A stretch of DNA of 64,000 nucleotides from UBA6398 sp963644855. Its GTDB lineage: Bacteria; Bacteroidota; Bacteroidia; Bacteroidales; Bacteroidaceae. This document shows, piece after piece, positions 51,301 to 59,569 of the stretch. Position 1 is the first letter of the stretch. Every line of letters begins with the position of its first letter. Both the position numbers and the translations under genes were made by a program. Location of the stretch: the NCBI GenBank assembly GCA_963644855.1, contig CAVIQL010000009.1, positions 17,014 through 81,013 of the forward strand. Direction: 5' to 3'. The notes under the pieces were generated by a model. It worked only from the letters and a program-made list of their open reading frames with translations. It did not search any database and was not told the origin of the DNA.

Positions 51301-52678
51301 GTCGGGCGACGAAATCGGTCAGATTGCCGATGAGCAACTGATTATTGATCTCGACGATGCTATTACAAATGCAGAAAGTAGCGATAAATATACCAGCACT
51401 GCGGAATTCAATAAAGTGAAGACTGCTCTCGAAGATGGTATCGAAGCTATTTATGATAATGTGAAGTCTGTAGAGCCCGGCAAGTGGTATTACATCAAGA
51501 GCGAGACTTCTGACGAAGATTCTGCTCCTTCCAATTATTATGAAGCACGCGATGAAGTTAAGGGTACTGCCATTTATGTGCTCAGTTCGATAGGTAAGGG
51601 TGAAACCGAAGGCAATTACAAATCGAACAATCAGCTTCGTTGGGGTATGGACGATATTAAGAATGTGCCTACCGAGGGTGATATCGATGCTCTATGGCGC
51701 TTTATTGAAGTTCCCGACAGCCTTGGTTATGGCAAACGTGCTTATTACATTCAGAACATGCGCACTGGTTGGTACATGGGTAACAGTACAGCCGGCAACG
51801 ACTGCTATATGAATACAAACCGCAGTCCTTATCCTTTCAGAGTGATATTTATTGGTCGTGGTCAGTTTAATATTGAAACTCTTAACGGTAACCACCCAAA
51901 TAAGATTATTCAGTTTGGCGACAATGCACGTCAGATTCGTCTTGACGATATAGAATCCGACTACGACAACCGTGCTTCTTTGACATTCGAGGAATTCAGT
52001 ACAGACGAATATACTCAGATTGCTTTGCGCGAGGAGAACAATTCGGCACGCATCGTTACTCTGCCGTTTGCAGTGCGCGGTCTTGACCTCAACGACAATG
52101 TTCACGCATTCCAAATCCACAGTCAGCCCAGCGAAACCTCTCTTGGACTTGTTGAGAAGACTGAATTCGAAGCTGGCGAGCCGTTTATTCTCGTAGTTGG
52201 CGATACTACTCAATATGCCGACAATCATGCTGTAGTTGAAATCATGCTTGAAACTCCAAGCGACGTTTCTTCTGGCTTCGATCCCGTAACAGAAACCTAC
52301 CAAAACGATACAGTAAATGGTCTTGTTGCGTCAATGCCGGATCATACAATCAGTGATTCGGGTTATGGCTACTTCAACGAAAATTTGCTCTGCGTTTCAG
52401 ATTCCGCTAAATCGAACGTATACGTTTATGCTCACAGCGGTTACATTATTCCGGGCCTTATTACTGCAATGGACGGCGAGCCCGATGTTGTAATCAACGT
52501 ATTTGGTGATGGTATTCTCAACAACATCAAGAAGGCAGTTGCCGAATACAAGAGCATAGTTAATGTTTACACCATTGACGGCACTCTCGTTAAACGCAAT
52601 GTCAAGGCTGCCGATGCAACCAAGGGTCTTGCCAAGGGCGTTTATGTAGTAGGCAAGAAGAAAGTTCTTGTGAAATAA
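48314..52678 (+). CDS. Large T9SS-secreted protein with three discoidin (F5/8C) domains
   Basis: 1454 residues. Signal peptide (FLWIRLCVMACILGVSSGAYAQ). Three F5/8C-type modules lie at about residues 35-225, 490-640 and 725-915; each has the STCTW-like start (TSNCTW, SSNCAW, SSNCTW), an ALIDxxxxTYWHS/THFHS segment and a YxQxDLxR strand. Helical FIVAR-like segments (~235-300, ~655-715, ~930-1050) and lectin-like modules (DGCYFIESAYVNF; GKWYYIKSETSDE) alternate with them. The last ~40 residues (VNVYTIDGTLVKR ... GLAKGVYVVGKKKVLVK) are a T9SS C-terminal signal. Likely an exported glycan- or host-matrix-binding protein; no catalytic motif seen. Paralogue of the protein at 23348. Confidence 0.8.
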   Translation: MKKIFLWIRLCVMACILGVSSGAYAQSYQADESEPLITVVSGTGETQLTSNCTWKPEKGSDNYLEENNAAFYDEGNYLGTLIDGSQQTYWHSDPNMNLNNEDCYIQVDLMRSDLQRMFFMLNRRCDYYTPEKRYRYGSTPVKLDIQGTNTPDDETSWKLLTQLTDIPPSQDHDYTWPYMTLLEFQQAYRYLRLVPRKSAIASLTDNYVYWTISEIQFYPALKIEDQAVILQNLVDSIYDLKRDFQVGTTPGYVSQEAYDAYTEEFSKALDVLDNSTSQTELGEAVTSLRKAFNDINAAVIPIPDGCYFIESAYVNFETKQKLTKAFYSSNSQVLWGTLDENDVSFYYFLTRQPDGNYTVRCAGNDKYIYTVEGDARMATVLLPMADTDTVNQVFTPIGNGTYYILNTKNKNPYHPLSNGNGSGLGGSVVPASIYEEVSTWKLVAADTTKIEELKKYKEQKEKALALIDSLKEPRITSFTVKSPTNGLITEVSQLSSNCAWSSSNDVDALIDGKSSTHFHSSTSMSVFTDNEYLQINLNRSDISKLYIEYWGRGDGEPSGNEWHDSPNKILVKATNTPDDDTSWKEITTLSTGFPGNVHNAHYLSPVVDLKDAYQYVRLYIQGTTSGNSYWNLNALQLYPEKLEAASGSLYSTVPEMKTAVDNLDAIIKNADDHINNLTVDGTELKGMDESIKTINDLLNSVERIQAIINDANALSKKLYVNNTSEDIGLIKEVNTKDDGTNQLSSNCTWMAITEGNDNYSFNEAFINDNYNLLGALIDNDDQTYWHSDPHNNDIRSSESYLQIDLKRNDVASFAFRIDRRNDLYNGTNRRGTAPNTAIIYGTNDDAIGGNISGACSEWDKVAELSNMPDPNVGTYWPYFTNEITPAKPYRYLRFRFLTSIPNYAYVSFSGFQVIEGKDLYDLDNSQYYYVEGMKDAADKMNALAKQVQDKIDGGTATLADGQELQEAIDAVKALYQDKNALASLIETAHKLVDNTESGDEIGQIADEQLIIDLDDAITNAESSDKYTSTAEFNKVKTALEDGIEAIYDNVKSVEPGKWYYIKSETSDEDSAPSNYYEARDEVKGTAIYVLSSIGKGETEGNYKSNNQLRWGMDDIKNVPTEGDIDALWRFIEVPDSLGYGKRAYYIQNMRTGWYMGNSTAGNDCYMNTNRSPYPFRVIFIGRGQFNIETLNGNHPNKIIQFGDNARQIRLDDIESDYDNRASLTFEEFSTDEYTQIALREENNSARIVTLPFAVRGLDLNDNVHAFQIHSQPSETSLGLVEKTEFEAGEPFILVVGDTTQYADNHAVVEIMLETPSDVSSGFDPVTETYQNDTVNGLVASMPDHTISDSGYGYFNENLLCVSDSAKSNVYVYAHSGYIIPGLITAMDGEPDVVINVFGDGILNNIKKAVAEYKSIVNVYTIDGTLVKRNVKAADATKGLAKGVYVVGKKKVLVK

Positions 52679-52727
52679 AAAGAACGCTTTTCGGCTCACG
52701 CCGAACGGCATACATACTCTAAGAAAT

Positions 52728-52760
52728 CCCGTGCAGAAACTCCTGCACGGGATTTTTTCA
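52728..52760 (+). terminator. Intrinsic terminator of the 1454-residue gene
   Basis: AAATCCCGTGCAG pairs with CTGCACGGGATTT, then TTT. Nearly the same hairpin follows its paralogue at 23268-23300. Confidence 0.85.
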
Positions 52761-52790
52761 TACCTCTAATATATGCCGAAAAAACAACAA

Positions 52791-52880
52791 GGCATTTCGT
52801 AAAAACAATATCAGGTATTTTTTAAAAAAGGTCCGACATTATTTAAAAAATATCAGACATTAGTTTTTCAAGAAAATCTT
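52791..52880. repeat. Intergenic 21-bp-phased element, copy 11
   Basis: Cores at 52809 (TATCAGGTA), 52830 (GGTCCGACA) and 52851 (TATCAGACA), 21 bp apart; left end GGCATTTCGTAAAAACAA, right end altered (TTAGTTTTTCAAG). A loose end-like inverted repeat GTATCG...GCGATAC follows at 52902-52925. Between the secreted-protein gene and dapB. Confidence 0.85.
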
Positions 52881-53000
52881 GTGATTTCTACACCATGGCG
52901 TATCGTTAAAACAATGTTGCGATACAGTGAAAAACTGGCAGTTTATGGCGCAAAAAATGTCGTATATGGTTTCTCCACAATATGTAAGACAAAAAAATGG

Positions 53001-53008
53001 TATATTTG
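53001..53008 (+). promoter_or_regulatory. -7 promoter box of the dapB operon
   Basis: TATATTTG matches TAnnTTTG and lies 22 bp before the ATG at 53030, excluding in-frame starts further upstream. Confidence 0.75.
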
Positions 53009-53029
53009 CAATTCATAAAACTTACAGAC

Positions 53030-53785
53030 ATGAATATAGCATTGATAGGCTACGGAAAAATGGGGCACATGATAGAGCAGATTGCCATTCAGCGTGGTCA
53101 TAAAATAGTATGTGTGGTTGATGTCGACAACCGCAACGACATCAATAGCGACGCTTTTCGTAGCGCCGATGTGGCAATAGAATTTACCGCCCCCTCATCG
53201 GCTTACCAAAATGTAAAAGATGCTTTTGCGCAAGACGTAAAGGTAGTTTCGGGTAGCACAGGTTGGCTCGCCAACCACGAAGACGAGATGAAGCAACTCT
53301 GCGAATATGGCATGCACACCCTATTTTGGAGCAGCAATTTCAGCGTGGGCGTGGCTATATTCAACGCTCTCAACGCTTATCTTGCAAAACTTATGAACAA
53401 CTATCCCTCGTATGACGTAAAGATAGAAGAAGTACACCACGTTCACAAGCTCGACGCGCCCAGCGGTACGGCAATTACGCTCGCCGAAGGCGTGGTGAAA
53501 AATCTTGACCGCAAAAACGGGTGGGAAAAAGGCTTGTTCACCGCCCCAGATGGCACAGTGAGCGGCACAGACAACGTAGCGCCCGACATTATTCCCATTG
53601 ACAGCATACGACGTGGCGAAGTGGCAGGAATACACTCCATAATCTACGACAGCGATGCCGACAAAATCACCATCACACACGATGCCCACAGCCGCAAAGG
53701 CTTTGCCCTCGGCGCAGTGCTTGCTGCCGAATATGCCGCAACCCACGAGGGATTTCTCACAATGCACGACCTGTTCTCGTTTTAA
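53030..53785 (+). CDS. dapB: 4-hydroxy-tetrahydrodipicolinate reductase
   Basis: 251 residues from ATG 53030; an in-frame start at 52997 lies upstream of the transcription start and is rejected. NAD(P)-binding ALIGYGKMGHMIEQIA at the N-terminus, GSTGWL, and the substrate segment EEVHHVHKLDAPSGTAITLAE, with the catalytic His-His and Lys. It makes tetrahydrodipicolinate for lysine and diaminopimelate, hence for peptidoglycan. Length is that of the shorter bacterial DapB. It is followed after 12 bp by lepB. Confidence 0.95.
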   Translation: MNIALIGYGKMGHMIEQIAIQRGHKIVCVVDVDNRNDINSDAFRSADVAIEFTAPSSAYQNVKDAFAQDVKVVSGSTGWLANHEDEMKQLCEYGMHTLFWSSNFSVGVAIFNALNAYLAKLMNNYPSYDVKIEEVHHVHKLDAPSGTAITLAEGVVKNLDRKNGWEKGLFTAPDGTVSGTDNVAPDIIPIDSIRRGEVAGIHSIIYDSDADKITITHDAHSRKGFALGAVLAAEYAATHEGFLTMHDLFSF

Positions 53786-53797
53786 CACAATATAAAA

Positions 53798-55261
53798 ATG
53801 ACAGAAGCCAACAAGCCTGCGGCAAAGGAGCAGAAGAAATCTACGCCGCTCAAAATACGCGTAGCATTCTGTGCCTTTTGGCTGGTATGCTACTTTGCTT
53901 TCCTAATATGGATTCGCTGCTGGTGGGGAATAATCTTCGCACCGCTTATATTCGATGCCTACATTACTAAAAAGATAAAGTGGGGCTGGTGGAAGAATAT
54001 CAAAAACAAAAACAAGCGAACCCTCATGAGTTGGATAGACGCAATAGTGTTTGCACTCGTTGCTGCCTATTTCGTGAACAACTTTTTTTTTCAGAACTAC
54101 GTCATTCCCTCGTCATCACTCGAGAAAAGTCTGCTCACAGGCGATTACCTTTTCGTAAGTAAGATGAGTTATGGTCCCAGAAAGCCAATCACTCCTCTGT
54201 CAATGCCCCTCGTGGCAAACGAAATGCCTATCACCGGCAGCAAAAGCTACATAGAATGGCCACAATGGAAATACGACCGCGTGAAAGGCTTTGGAAATGT
54301 AAAGCTGAACGACATCGTGGTGTTTAATTACCCTTCGGGCGATACGGTAGCCACTGCTCAAAGCCAACAAGACTTTTATAGCATGTGTTATCAGGCAGGT
54401 CAGGAACTCTATCCCATAGAAAATCTCGACTCGCTGCCTTGGCAGGAGCAAATGAACGAGTTTGCAAAGCAATATTCCTATGGCCGGAGCTACATAGTGG
54501 GACACCCCGAAGAATTTGGCAAAGTAATTTCGCGCCCCATCGACCATCGCGAAAACTATGTGAAACGTTGCGTGGGACTTCCGGGACAAACTTTGCAAAT
54601 CAAGAACAAGATTGTTTATCTTGACGGGAAACCAAACAAAGAACCCGACAATGTTCAGTATGGTTACGTGGTAACGTTTAAAGCAAATCTGCCCGACGAA
54701 ATAATACGCTCGCTTGGAATTACGCAAGAAGACCTTGGCGAAGCATCGCCCTACAATCCTGCTACGCGATACATGCCTCTCACAAAAAAAGCATTGAGTG
54801 TGCTACGTTCGCGTCCCGACATCGTTGCATCGATAACCGAAGAGCCGCCTTTTAATCGCAATCTCTATCCGCTCGATATGGCGAAAAATTGGACCGTTCA
54901 CAACTATGGACCAATCTGGATACCTAAACGCGGCGCCACTATCCAACTTAATAAGGACAACTACGCAATTTATGAACGCCCCATACGGGTGTACGAAAAC
55001 AATAGTCTGGAATTGCGCGACGGAAATATATATATCAACGGAAAACAAACCAATAGCTACACGTTTAAGTTGAACTATTATTGGATGATGGGCGACAATC
55101 GCGATCGTTCTGCCGATTCGCGTTTCTGGGGATTTGTTCCCGAAGACCACATAGTGGGAAAGCCCATTCTTGTATGGTTTTCTCTTGACAAGGATCGCGG
55201 ACTCTTTGACGGCAAAATTCGTTGGAATCGTCTTTTCCGCTGGGTTGACAACATTAAATAG
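53798..55261 (+). CDS. lepB: Signal peptidase I (long Bacteroidota form)
   Basis: 487 residues, much longer than the ~324 of E. coli. Two to three membrane segments lie in the first ~100 residues (VAFCAFWLVCYFAFLIW; IDAIVFALVAAYFVNNFF). The catalytic Ser is in YVIPSSSLEKSLLTGDYLFVSK and the general-base Lys in NYVKRCVGLPGQTL; the conserved box E motif is MMGDNRDRSADSRFWGFVPEDHI. An insertion of ~150 residues between boxes accounts for the length, typical of this phylum. It cleaves signal peptides on the outer face of the inner membrane. Followed 20 bp later by a divergent relative. Confidence 0.95.
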   Translation: MTEANKPAAKEQKKSTPLKIRVAFCAFWLVCYFAFLIWIRCWWGIIFAPLIFDAYITKKIKWGWWKNIKNKNKRTLMSWIDAIVFALVAAYFVNNFFFQNYVIPSSSLEKSLLTGDYLFVSKMSYGPRKPITPLSMPLVANEMPITGSKSYIEWPQWKYDRVKGFGNVKLNDIVVFNYPSGDTVATAQSQQDFYSMCYQAGQELYPIENLDSLPWQEQMNEFAKQYSYGRSYIVGHPEEFGKVISRPIDHRENYVKRCVGLPGQTLQIKNKIVYLDGKPNKEPDNVQYGYVVTFKANLPDEIIRSLGITQEDLGEASPYNPATRYMPLTKKALSVLRSRPDIVASITEEPPFNRNLYPLDMAKNWTVHNYGPIWIPKRGATIQLNKDNYAIYERPIRVYENNSLELRDGNIYINGKQTNSYTFKLNYYWMMGDNRDRSADSRFWGFVPEDHIVGKPILVWFSLDKDRGLFDGKIRWNRLFRWVDNIK

Positions 55262-55281
55262 CCATTTTATTTACACGGGAA

Positions 55282-56031
55282 TTGCGGAGAAACAAAGGAA
55301 TACGGGAAATATTGCGCACACTGGCTGTGTTTTTTGCAGCCTGTATGATATTATGTCTTGTGCGCGGGTTTCTTGTGGCGCAATATACGGTATCGTCTCC
55401 GCGGCATGCCGCGCAATTGGTGAAGGGCGACCGTGTTGTGGTTTTTAAAACGAGTTACGGAATTCGTTTGCCGTTTCCCAAAATCTTTCAATGCCGCCGT
55501 GTGGGTTACAATATGCCTGGGCGTGGCGATTTGATGGCTTTCAATTTGCCCACCGACACTTCTCGCGCCATTCCTTCGCGCATGGTATGTGTGGCGCAAT
55601 GCTTGGCGTTGCCGCGCGATACGGTATGGCTCACGCAAGACCTGAAAGTTTCTACCCGCAAAGCCAAGAATTCTTTCCCGTTTGTGGTTCCCGGTCGCGG
55701 CACTCGCGTTGTTGTTACGAAATGGAACGCCCGTTTGCTTTGCAATACCATTAACTTTCACGAGCCGTGCCATTGTGCCGAAATGATAGGCGACACGCTT
55801 ATGATTGACGGGCATTCGGCGCGTTATGTGGCGTTTACCCAAGATTTTTTCTGGGTTTATTCGGGCAATCAAAGCAATGTTGACGATTCGCGTTCCTATG
55901 GTTTGGTGCCGAAGAGCCATCTTGTGGGCAAGGTAGGCTTTGTGGAATATTCGGTAATCGATGGTGCGCCGTTTTATAGGTGTCTTCGTCCCGACAGGTT
56001 CTTTATAAATCCCGCAAAACAGAAAAGATGA
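55282..56031 (+). CDS. Divergent S26 signal peptidase-like protein lacking the catalytic lysine
   Basis: 249 residues from TTG 55282 (the first ATG, 55345, would remove most of the membrane anchor ILRTLAVFFAACMILCLV). It is colinear with the end of LepB: YTVSSPRHAAQLVKGDRVVVFK matches the Ser region (a Ser is kept), and NQSNVDDSRSYGLVPKSHLVGK matches the GDNR-SxDSR-xG box. At the general-base position, the LepB motif VKRCVGLPG corresponds to VAQCLALPR, so Lys is replaced by Ala. This points to a non-catalytic or altered enzyme, perhaps an accessory of LepB. It overlaps the next gene by 4 bp. Confidence 0.7.
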   Translation: MRRNKGIREILRTLAVFFAACMILCLVRGFLVAQYTVSSPRHAAQLVKGDRVVVFKTSYGIRLPFPKIFQCRRVGYNMPGRGDLMAFNLPTDTSRAIPSRMVCVAQCLALPRDTVWLTQDLKVSTRKAKNSFPFVVPGRGTRVVVTKWNARLLCNTINFHEPCHCAEMIGDTLMIDGHSARYVAFTQDFFWVYSGNQSNVDDSRSYGLVPKSHLVGKVGFVEYSVIDGAPFYRCLRPDRFFINPAKQKR

Positions 56032-56660
56032 AAAACTCTGCGCTGCTTTCGTCGGCTTATATGCCGCCCGTGCAATGGTTCACCAAACTTGTGGCATATT
56101 CCAAGGTATATGTGGAGCAATACGACCATTATTGCAAACAAACATACCGCAACCGGTGCATAATTGCTACGCAAGCCGGAACGCAGGTATTGACTGTTCC
56201 GGTAACGTTGCCCGAGAGCAAAACTTTTATGCGCGATGTTTTGATTAGCAACCATGGAGATTGGCGTCATCTTCATTGGCAGTCTTTGGTAAGTGCCTAT
56301 GAAAACAGTCCGTTTTTCGAATTTTATGCCGACGATTTCCGACCTTTTTTCGAGAAGGACTATAAGTATCTTTTTGATTTCAATCAAGAGCTAACTGCCA
56401 TGATATGCCGTTTGATTGATTTGGAATACAGTCCGGTTATTACCGCAGAATATGCCAATGCCGCGCAGCTTTGTGCCGATGATTTCAGAGATGCGATAAA
56501 TCCCAAGCACCCTGCCGAGGATTCCAACTTTGTTGCGCAGGAATATTACCAGGTGTTTGCGCGGCGCAATGGCTTCAAGCCCAATCTTAGTATCGTAGAT
56601 TTGCTTTTCAACGAGGGACCAGAAGGAATTATCACCTTAAACAAATGCGCAAAACGCTAA
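56028..56660 (+). CDS. WbqC-family protein
   Basis: 210 residues from ATG 56028 overlapping the previous stop (ATGA). LLSSAYMPPVQWFTKL at the N-terminus is the WbqC signature (P-x-x-x-W), followed by EQYDHYCKQTYRNRC and VLTVPVTLPESKT; the ending FNEGPEGIITLNKC is also typical of the family (N-x-G-P). WbqC-like proteins are found in O-antigen loci but also alone across Bacteroidota; the activity is unassigned. No other polysaccharide genes nearby. Last gene of the dapB-lepB-lepB-like-wbqC run. Confidence 0.8.
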   Translation: MKNSALLSSAYMPPVQWFTKLVAYSKVYVEQYDHYCKQTYRNRCIIATQAGTQVLTVPVTLPESKTFMRDVLISNHGDWRHLHWQSLVSAYENSPFFEFYADDFRPFFEKDYKYLFDFNQELTAMICRLIDLEYSPVITAEYANAAQLCADDFRDAINPKHPAEDSNFVAQEYYQVFARRNGFKPNLSIVDLLFNEGPEGIITLNKCAKR

Positions 56661-56699
56661 AAATTTCGCCCTTTTGTGTTGTGAGAAAATAAGCATTTT

Positions 56700-56783
56700 A
56701 TATCGCAAAACTAATATCCGATATTTTTTAAATAATGTCAGACCTTTTTTAAAAAAGGTCTGACATTGTTTTTGCGATAAGCC
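56700..56783. repeat. Intergenic 21-bp-phased element, copy 12
   Basis: Cores at 56715 (TATCCGATA), 56736 (TGTCAGACC) and 56757 (GGTCTGACA), 21 bp apart; left end TATCGCAAAACTAA is the inverted match of right end GTTTTTGCGATAAGCC. The second and third cores are also an inverted repeat of each other (TGTCAGACCTTTTTT and complement). Between convergent wbqC and the NUDIX gene. Confidence 0.85.
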
Positions 56784-56815
56784 ACATTATTTTTTCAACG
56801 TTGTTTTGCGCTAAA

Positions 56816-57358
56816 TCACAAAGCCCCTTCGGCAAAAAGAAGTTTCACCTTTTCCACCGTTTCCCTTATCGAACGTAGCCCGAAAGCCTCGGGTTTCAAA
56901 TCCTTTATGGCAATCCATTCCAGAGACTCCGCATCGTCCGACGCAACGGGCGTTTCGCCCTCGACAAGATGCACCAGAAAAATGCTGTCAGCCGTTGGAA
57001 CATCAAATCCGGAGTATCTGTAACTGTTGTGCATAGAGAAGAGCCAGCGCATGTCCTTAACCCTACACCCGGTTTCCTCGTATATTTCGCGCTGCATGCC
57101 GTTGTCGATAGTTTCTCCCGGGTCAACAAATCCCCCAGGCAGGTCGAGCGTTCCACGTGCTGGCTCAAAAGCGCGACGACTCACAAGAATTTCGCCACGA
57201 CCATTGACTATAACAGCAGCCGTAGCCGCACTGGCGTTGAGATAATAGGTAAAACCGCAACTATTGCAGCGTTTGGAACGCTCATCATTCGCTACAAATT
57301 CCGCGCTGCCGCATTTCGGACAAAATTCAAAGAGAGCCAAAGGGTGTTTCTTGCACAT
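56816..57358 (-). CDS. NUDIX hydrolase with zinc ribbon
   Basis: 180 residues. An N-terminal four-Cys zinc ribbon (FCPKCGS ... RCNSCGFTYY) precedes the NUDIX domain, whose box is GGFVDPGETIDNGMQREIYEETG (the G-x5-E-x7-R-E-U-x-E-E-x-G-U pattern, complete). The ribbon-NUDIX combination resembles NudC-type NADH pyrophosphatase, but the fold of the N-terminal part of NudC is missing and the protein is short. It probably hydrolyses a nucleoside-diphosphate derivative; the substrate is unknown. Monocistronic on the minus strand between + genes. Confidence 0.88.
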   Translation of the reverse strand: MCKKHPLALFEFCPKCGSAEFVANDERSKRCNSCGFTYYLNASAATAAVIVNGRGEILVSRRAFEPARGTLDLPGGFVDPGETIDNGMQREIYEETGCRVKDMRWLFSMHNSYRYSGFDVPTADSIFLVHLVEGETPVASDDAESLEWIAIKDLKPEAFGLRSIRETVEKVKLLFAEGAL

Positions 57359-57491
57359 GAGCCAATGTTTTATGCTTATAACTTATAAACGGCAGCATAT
57401 TTACGATATTATTCCCGTTGGCAGAAAAACGGCAAGCCACCTGCGCCTAAACATGTGGCACGGGCAAAGCGCGATGTAGCCCGAAAATTCG

Positions 57492-57499
57492 TAACTTTG
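57492..57499 (+). promoter_or_regulatory. -7 promoter box of miaB
   Basis: TAACTTTG, matching TAnnTTTG, 20 bp before the miaB ATG. Confidence 0.7.
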
Positions 57500-57518
57500 C
57501 GCCCGAAAACGAAAGATA

Positions 57519-58847
57519 ATGAAGAAACTGTATATAGAAACCTATGGCTGCCAGATGAATGTGGCTGACAGCGAAGTGGTAGCCTCTGTGATGAAAACGG
57601 CAGGCTATGATGTGGCAGAGAAGATAGACGATGCCGACGCAGTGTTCCTCAACACTTGCTCGGTGCGCGACAACGCCGAACAGAAAATATACAATCGCCT
57701 CGACGCACTCAATGCCGTGAAACGCACAAGGCACGGCAAATTGATTATTGGCGTACTTGGTTGCATGGCAGAGCGTGCAAAAAACGATCTTCTCGATAAT
57801 CATCACGCCGATCTCGTGGCTGGGCCCGACGCTTATCAGATGTTGCCGCAACTCATTGCGGAAGCCGAAAACGGAAACAAGGCTATCGACGTGGAATTGT
57901 CGACCGTTGAAACTTATTCGGAGATTATTCCCGAAAGAATATGCGGCAACAGAATTTCAGGATTTGTAAGCATCACACGCGGGTGCAACAATTTTTGCCA
58001 CTATTGCATTGTTCCTTACGTGAGAGGGCGTGAACGTTCGCGCGCGCCGCAGAGTATTCTCAACGAAGTGAGAGACCTTGAAAATAGAGGCTATAAGGAA
58101 ATAACTTTGCTGGGGCAGAATGTGAATTCCTATGATTTTACGAGCGACGAGGGCGAACATACGGGATTTCCCGAACTGCTTCGCATGGTTGCAAAGGCTG
58201 CGCCGCAAATCAGAATACGTTTCACCACTTCCCACCCCAAAGATATGAGCGACGATACACTGCGCGTGATAGCCGAGGAGCCTAATGTGTGCAAGCATAT
58301 ACATCTTCCGGTGCAAAGCGGCAGTGATAGAATTCTCAAACTCATGAACCGCAAATACACCAGGCAATGGTATATGGAGCGTGTGGCTGCAATTCGAAAG
58401 ATAGTGCCCGATTGCGGACTTTCTACCGATATATTCTGCGGCTATTGCGGCGAAACCGAAGAAGATCATGCGCTTTCGCTCAGCCTAATGCGGGAATGTG
58501 GCTACGACTCTTCGTTTATGTTCAAATATAGCGAGAGACCGGGAACTTATGCTGCGAAACATTTTGAAGACGATGTGCCCGAAGATGTAAAGATACGCCG
58601 CCTCAACGAACTGATTGCCTTGCAAAACGAACTTTCGGCTGAGAACAACCAGAAATGTATAGGCAAAACTTTCGAAATACTTGTTGAAGGAGTGAGCAAA
58701 CGCAGTCGCGAACAACTTTTTGGGCGAACGGAGCAAAACAAAGTGGTAGTGTTCGACCGCAAAAAGGCACACATCGGACAATTTGCCAAAGTTAAGATAC
58801 TTTCTGCCTCATCTGCCACGCTTCATGGCGAACTTGTGGAGGAATAA
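57519..58847 (+). CDS. miaB: tRNA-2-methylthio-N6-dimethylallyladenosine synthase
   Basis: 442 residues. The N-terminal UPF0004 domain has YIETYGCQMNVADSE, with Cys ligands of the auxiliary cluster (also CSVRDNA and VLGCMAERA); the radical-SAM core begins ITRGCNNFCHYCIVPYVRGRE with the C-x3-C-x2-C triad; HLPVQSGSDRILKLMNR follows; the last ~65 residues are a TRAM domain (LVEGVSKRSREQLFGRTEQNKVVVF). It methylthiolates i6A37 of tRNAs. All motifs and the length agree with MiaB rather than RimO or MtaB. Monocistronic with terminator. Confidence 0.95.
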   Translation: MKKLYIETYGCQMNVADSEVVASVMKTAGYDVAEKIDDADAVFLNTCSVRDNAEQKIYNRLDALNAVKRTRHGKLIIGVLGCMAERAKNDLLDNHHADLVAGPDAYQMLPQLIAEAENGNKAIDVELSTVETYSEIIPERICGNRISGFVSITRGCNNFCHYCIVPYVRGRERSRAPQSILNEVRDLENRGYKEITLLGQNVNSYDFTSDEGEHTGFPELLRMVAKAAPQIRIRFTTSHPKDMSDDTLRVIAEEPNVCKHIHLPVQSGSDRILKLMNRKYTRQWYMERVAAIRKIVPDCGLSTDIFCGYCGETEEDHALSLSLMRECGYDSSFMFKYSERPGTYAAKHFEDDVPEDVKIRRLNELIALQNELSAENNQKCIGKTFEILVEGVSKRSREQLFGRTEQNKVVVFDRKKAHIGQFAKVKILSASSATLHGELVEE

Positions 58848-58884
58848 ACCGCAAATCGAGGTATAGAGACAAGAAAGTTGAAGA

Positions 58885-58930
58885 AACATACAATACGCCG
58901 TGCACTCAGCACGGCGTATTGTATGTTTTA
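58885..58930 (+). terminator. Intrinsic terminator of miaB
   Basis: AACATACAATACGCCGTGC and GCACGGCGTATTGTATGTT form a perfect 19-bp stem with a 5-base loop, then TTTA. The unusual length of the stem is noted. Confidence 0.9.
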
Positions 58931-58999
58931 GCCAATAGTTTCACGGCTTTGCTGCGCCATAAAATAGCGGAGAACAAGAGGCGTAAAACCTACATGCGA

Positions 59000-59081
59000 T
59001 GTCGTAAGAATTCCGCCGCATCTAATTTGAATTAGGTGCCTTGGAATTTAAATTAGGTCCGACCTCGTTTTTGTGGTATTG
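59000..59081. repeat. Intergenic 21-bp-phased element, copy 13 (AT-type)
   Basis: CATCTAATTTGAATTAGGTGCC followed by AATTTAAATTAGGTCCGACC; the two TTAGGT cores (59033, 59054) are 21 bp apart. Right end CTCGTTTTTGTGGTAT. Same right module as copies 1 and 5. Between miaB and ridA. Confidence 0.7.
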
Positions 59082-59154
59082 GGAGCGGGGAATACATTGT
59101 GGTTTCGCAAGATTTTTTAAGGCACATTCCCCCTTGCAAACTCGCGGAAAACAT

Positions 59155-59162
59155 TATATTTG
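59155..59162 (+). promoter_or_regulatory. -7 promoter box of ridA
   Basis: TATATTTG, matching TAnnTTTG, 30 bp before the ATG at 59192. It excludes the longer frame from 59099. Confidence 0.7.
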
Positions 59163-59191
59163 TATTGTATTTATCAAAAAACATCACTCAC

Positions 59192-59569
59192 ATGAAAAAA
59201 GAAATCATAAGCGAAAATGCTCCTGCGGCAATAGGACCTTACAGCCAAGGCGTGGAAACCGACGGATTGGTGTTTGTTTCCGGACAATTGCCCATCGACC
59301 CTATAACAGGAAAGTTTCCCGACGGCGGAGTTGCCGAACTAACGCATCAATCGCTTGACAATATAAGCGCAATACTCTATGCCGCAGGACTAACAATGCG
59401 AAACGTGGTAAAAACCACCGTATTTCTTACCAGCATGAAGGACTTCGACGAAATGAACAAAGCATATGCTTCGTATTTTGGCGACGTAGCTCCCGCCCGT
59501 TCGGCAGTAGAAGTGAAAAATTTGCCCAAGGGCGCACGTTTGGAAATAGAAGCAATCGCAACAAAATGA
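59192..59569 (+). CDS. ridA: RidA/YjgF-family enamine/imine deaminase
   Basis: 125 residues from ATG 59192. The family landmarks are in order: ENAPAAIGPYSQGVE at the N-terminus, VFVSGQLPIDP, ILYAAGLTMRNVVKTTVFLTSM, and the closing PARSAVEVKNLPKGARLEIEAIA with the active-site Arg (PARSA). It hydrolyses 2-aminoacrylate and other reactive enamines made by PLP enzymes. Length is standard. Its stop overlaps the LOG gene start by 4 bp, so the two are co-translated. Confidence 0.95.
   Translation: MKKEIISENAPAAIGPYSQGVETDGLVFVSGQLPIDPITGKFPDGGVAELTHQSLDNISAILYAAGLTMRNVVKTTVFLTSMKDFDEMNKAYASYFGDVAPARSAVEVKNLPKGARLEIEAIATK

Noticed and set aside
52997..53029. Upstream start for dapB
   Set aside because: The start would lie ahead of the -7 box TATATTTG at 53001, and the extra residues are not part of the DapB N-terminus.
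59099..59191. Longer frame for ridA
   Set aside because: The extension contains the promoter; RidA starts at MKKEIIS.
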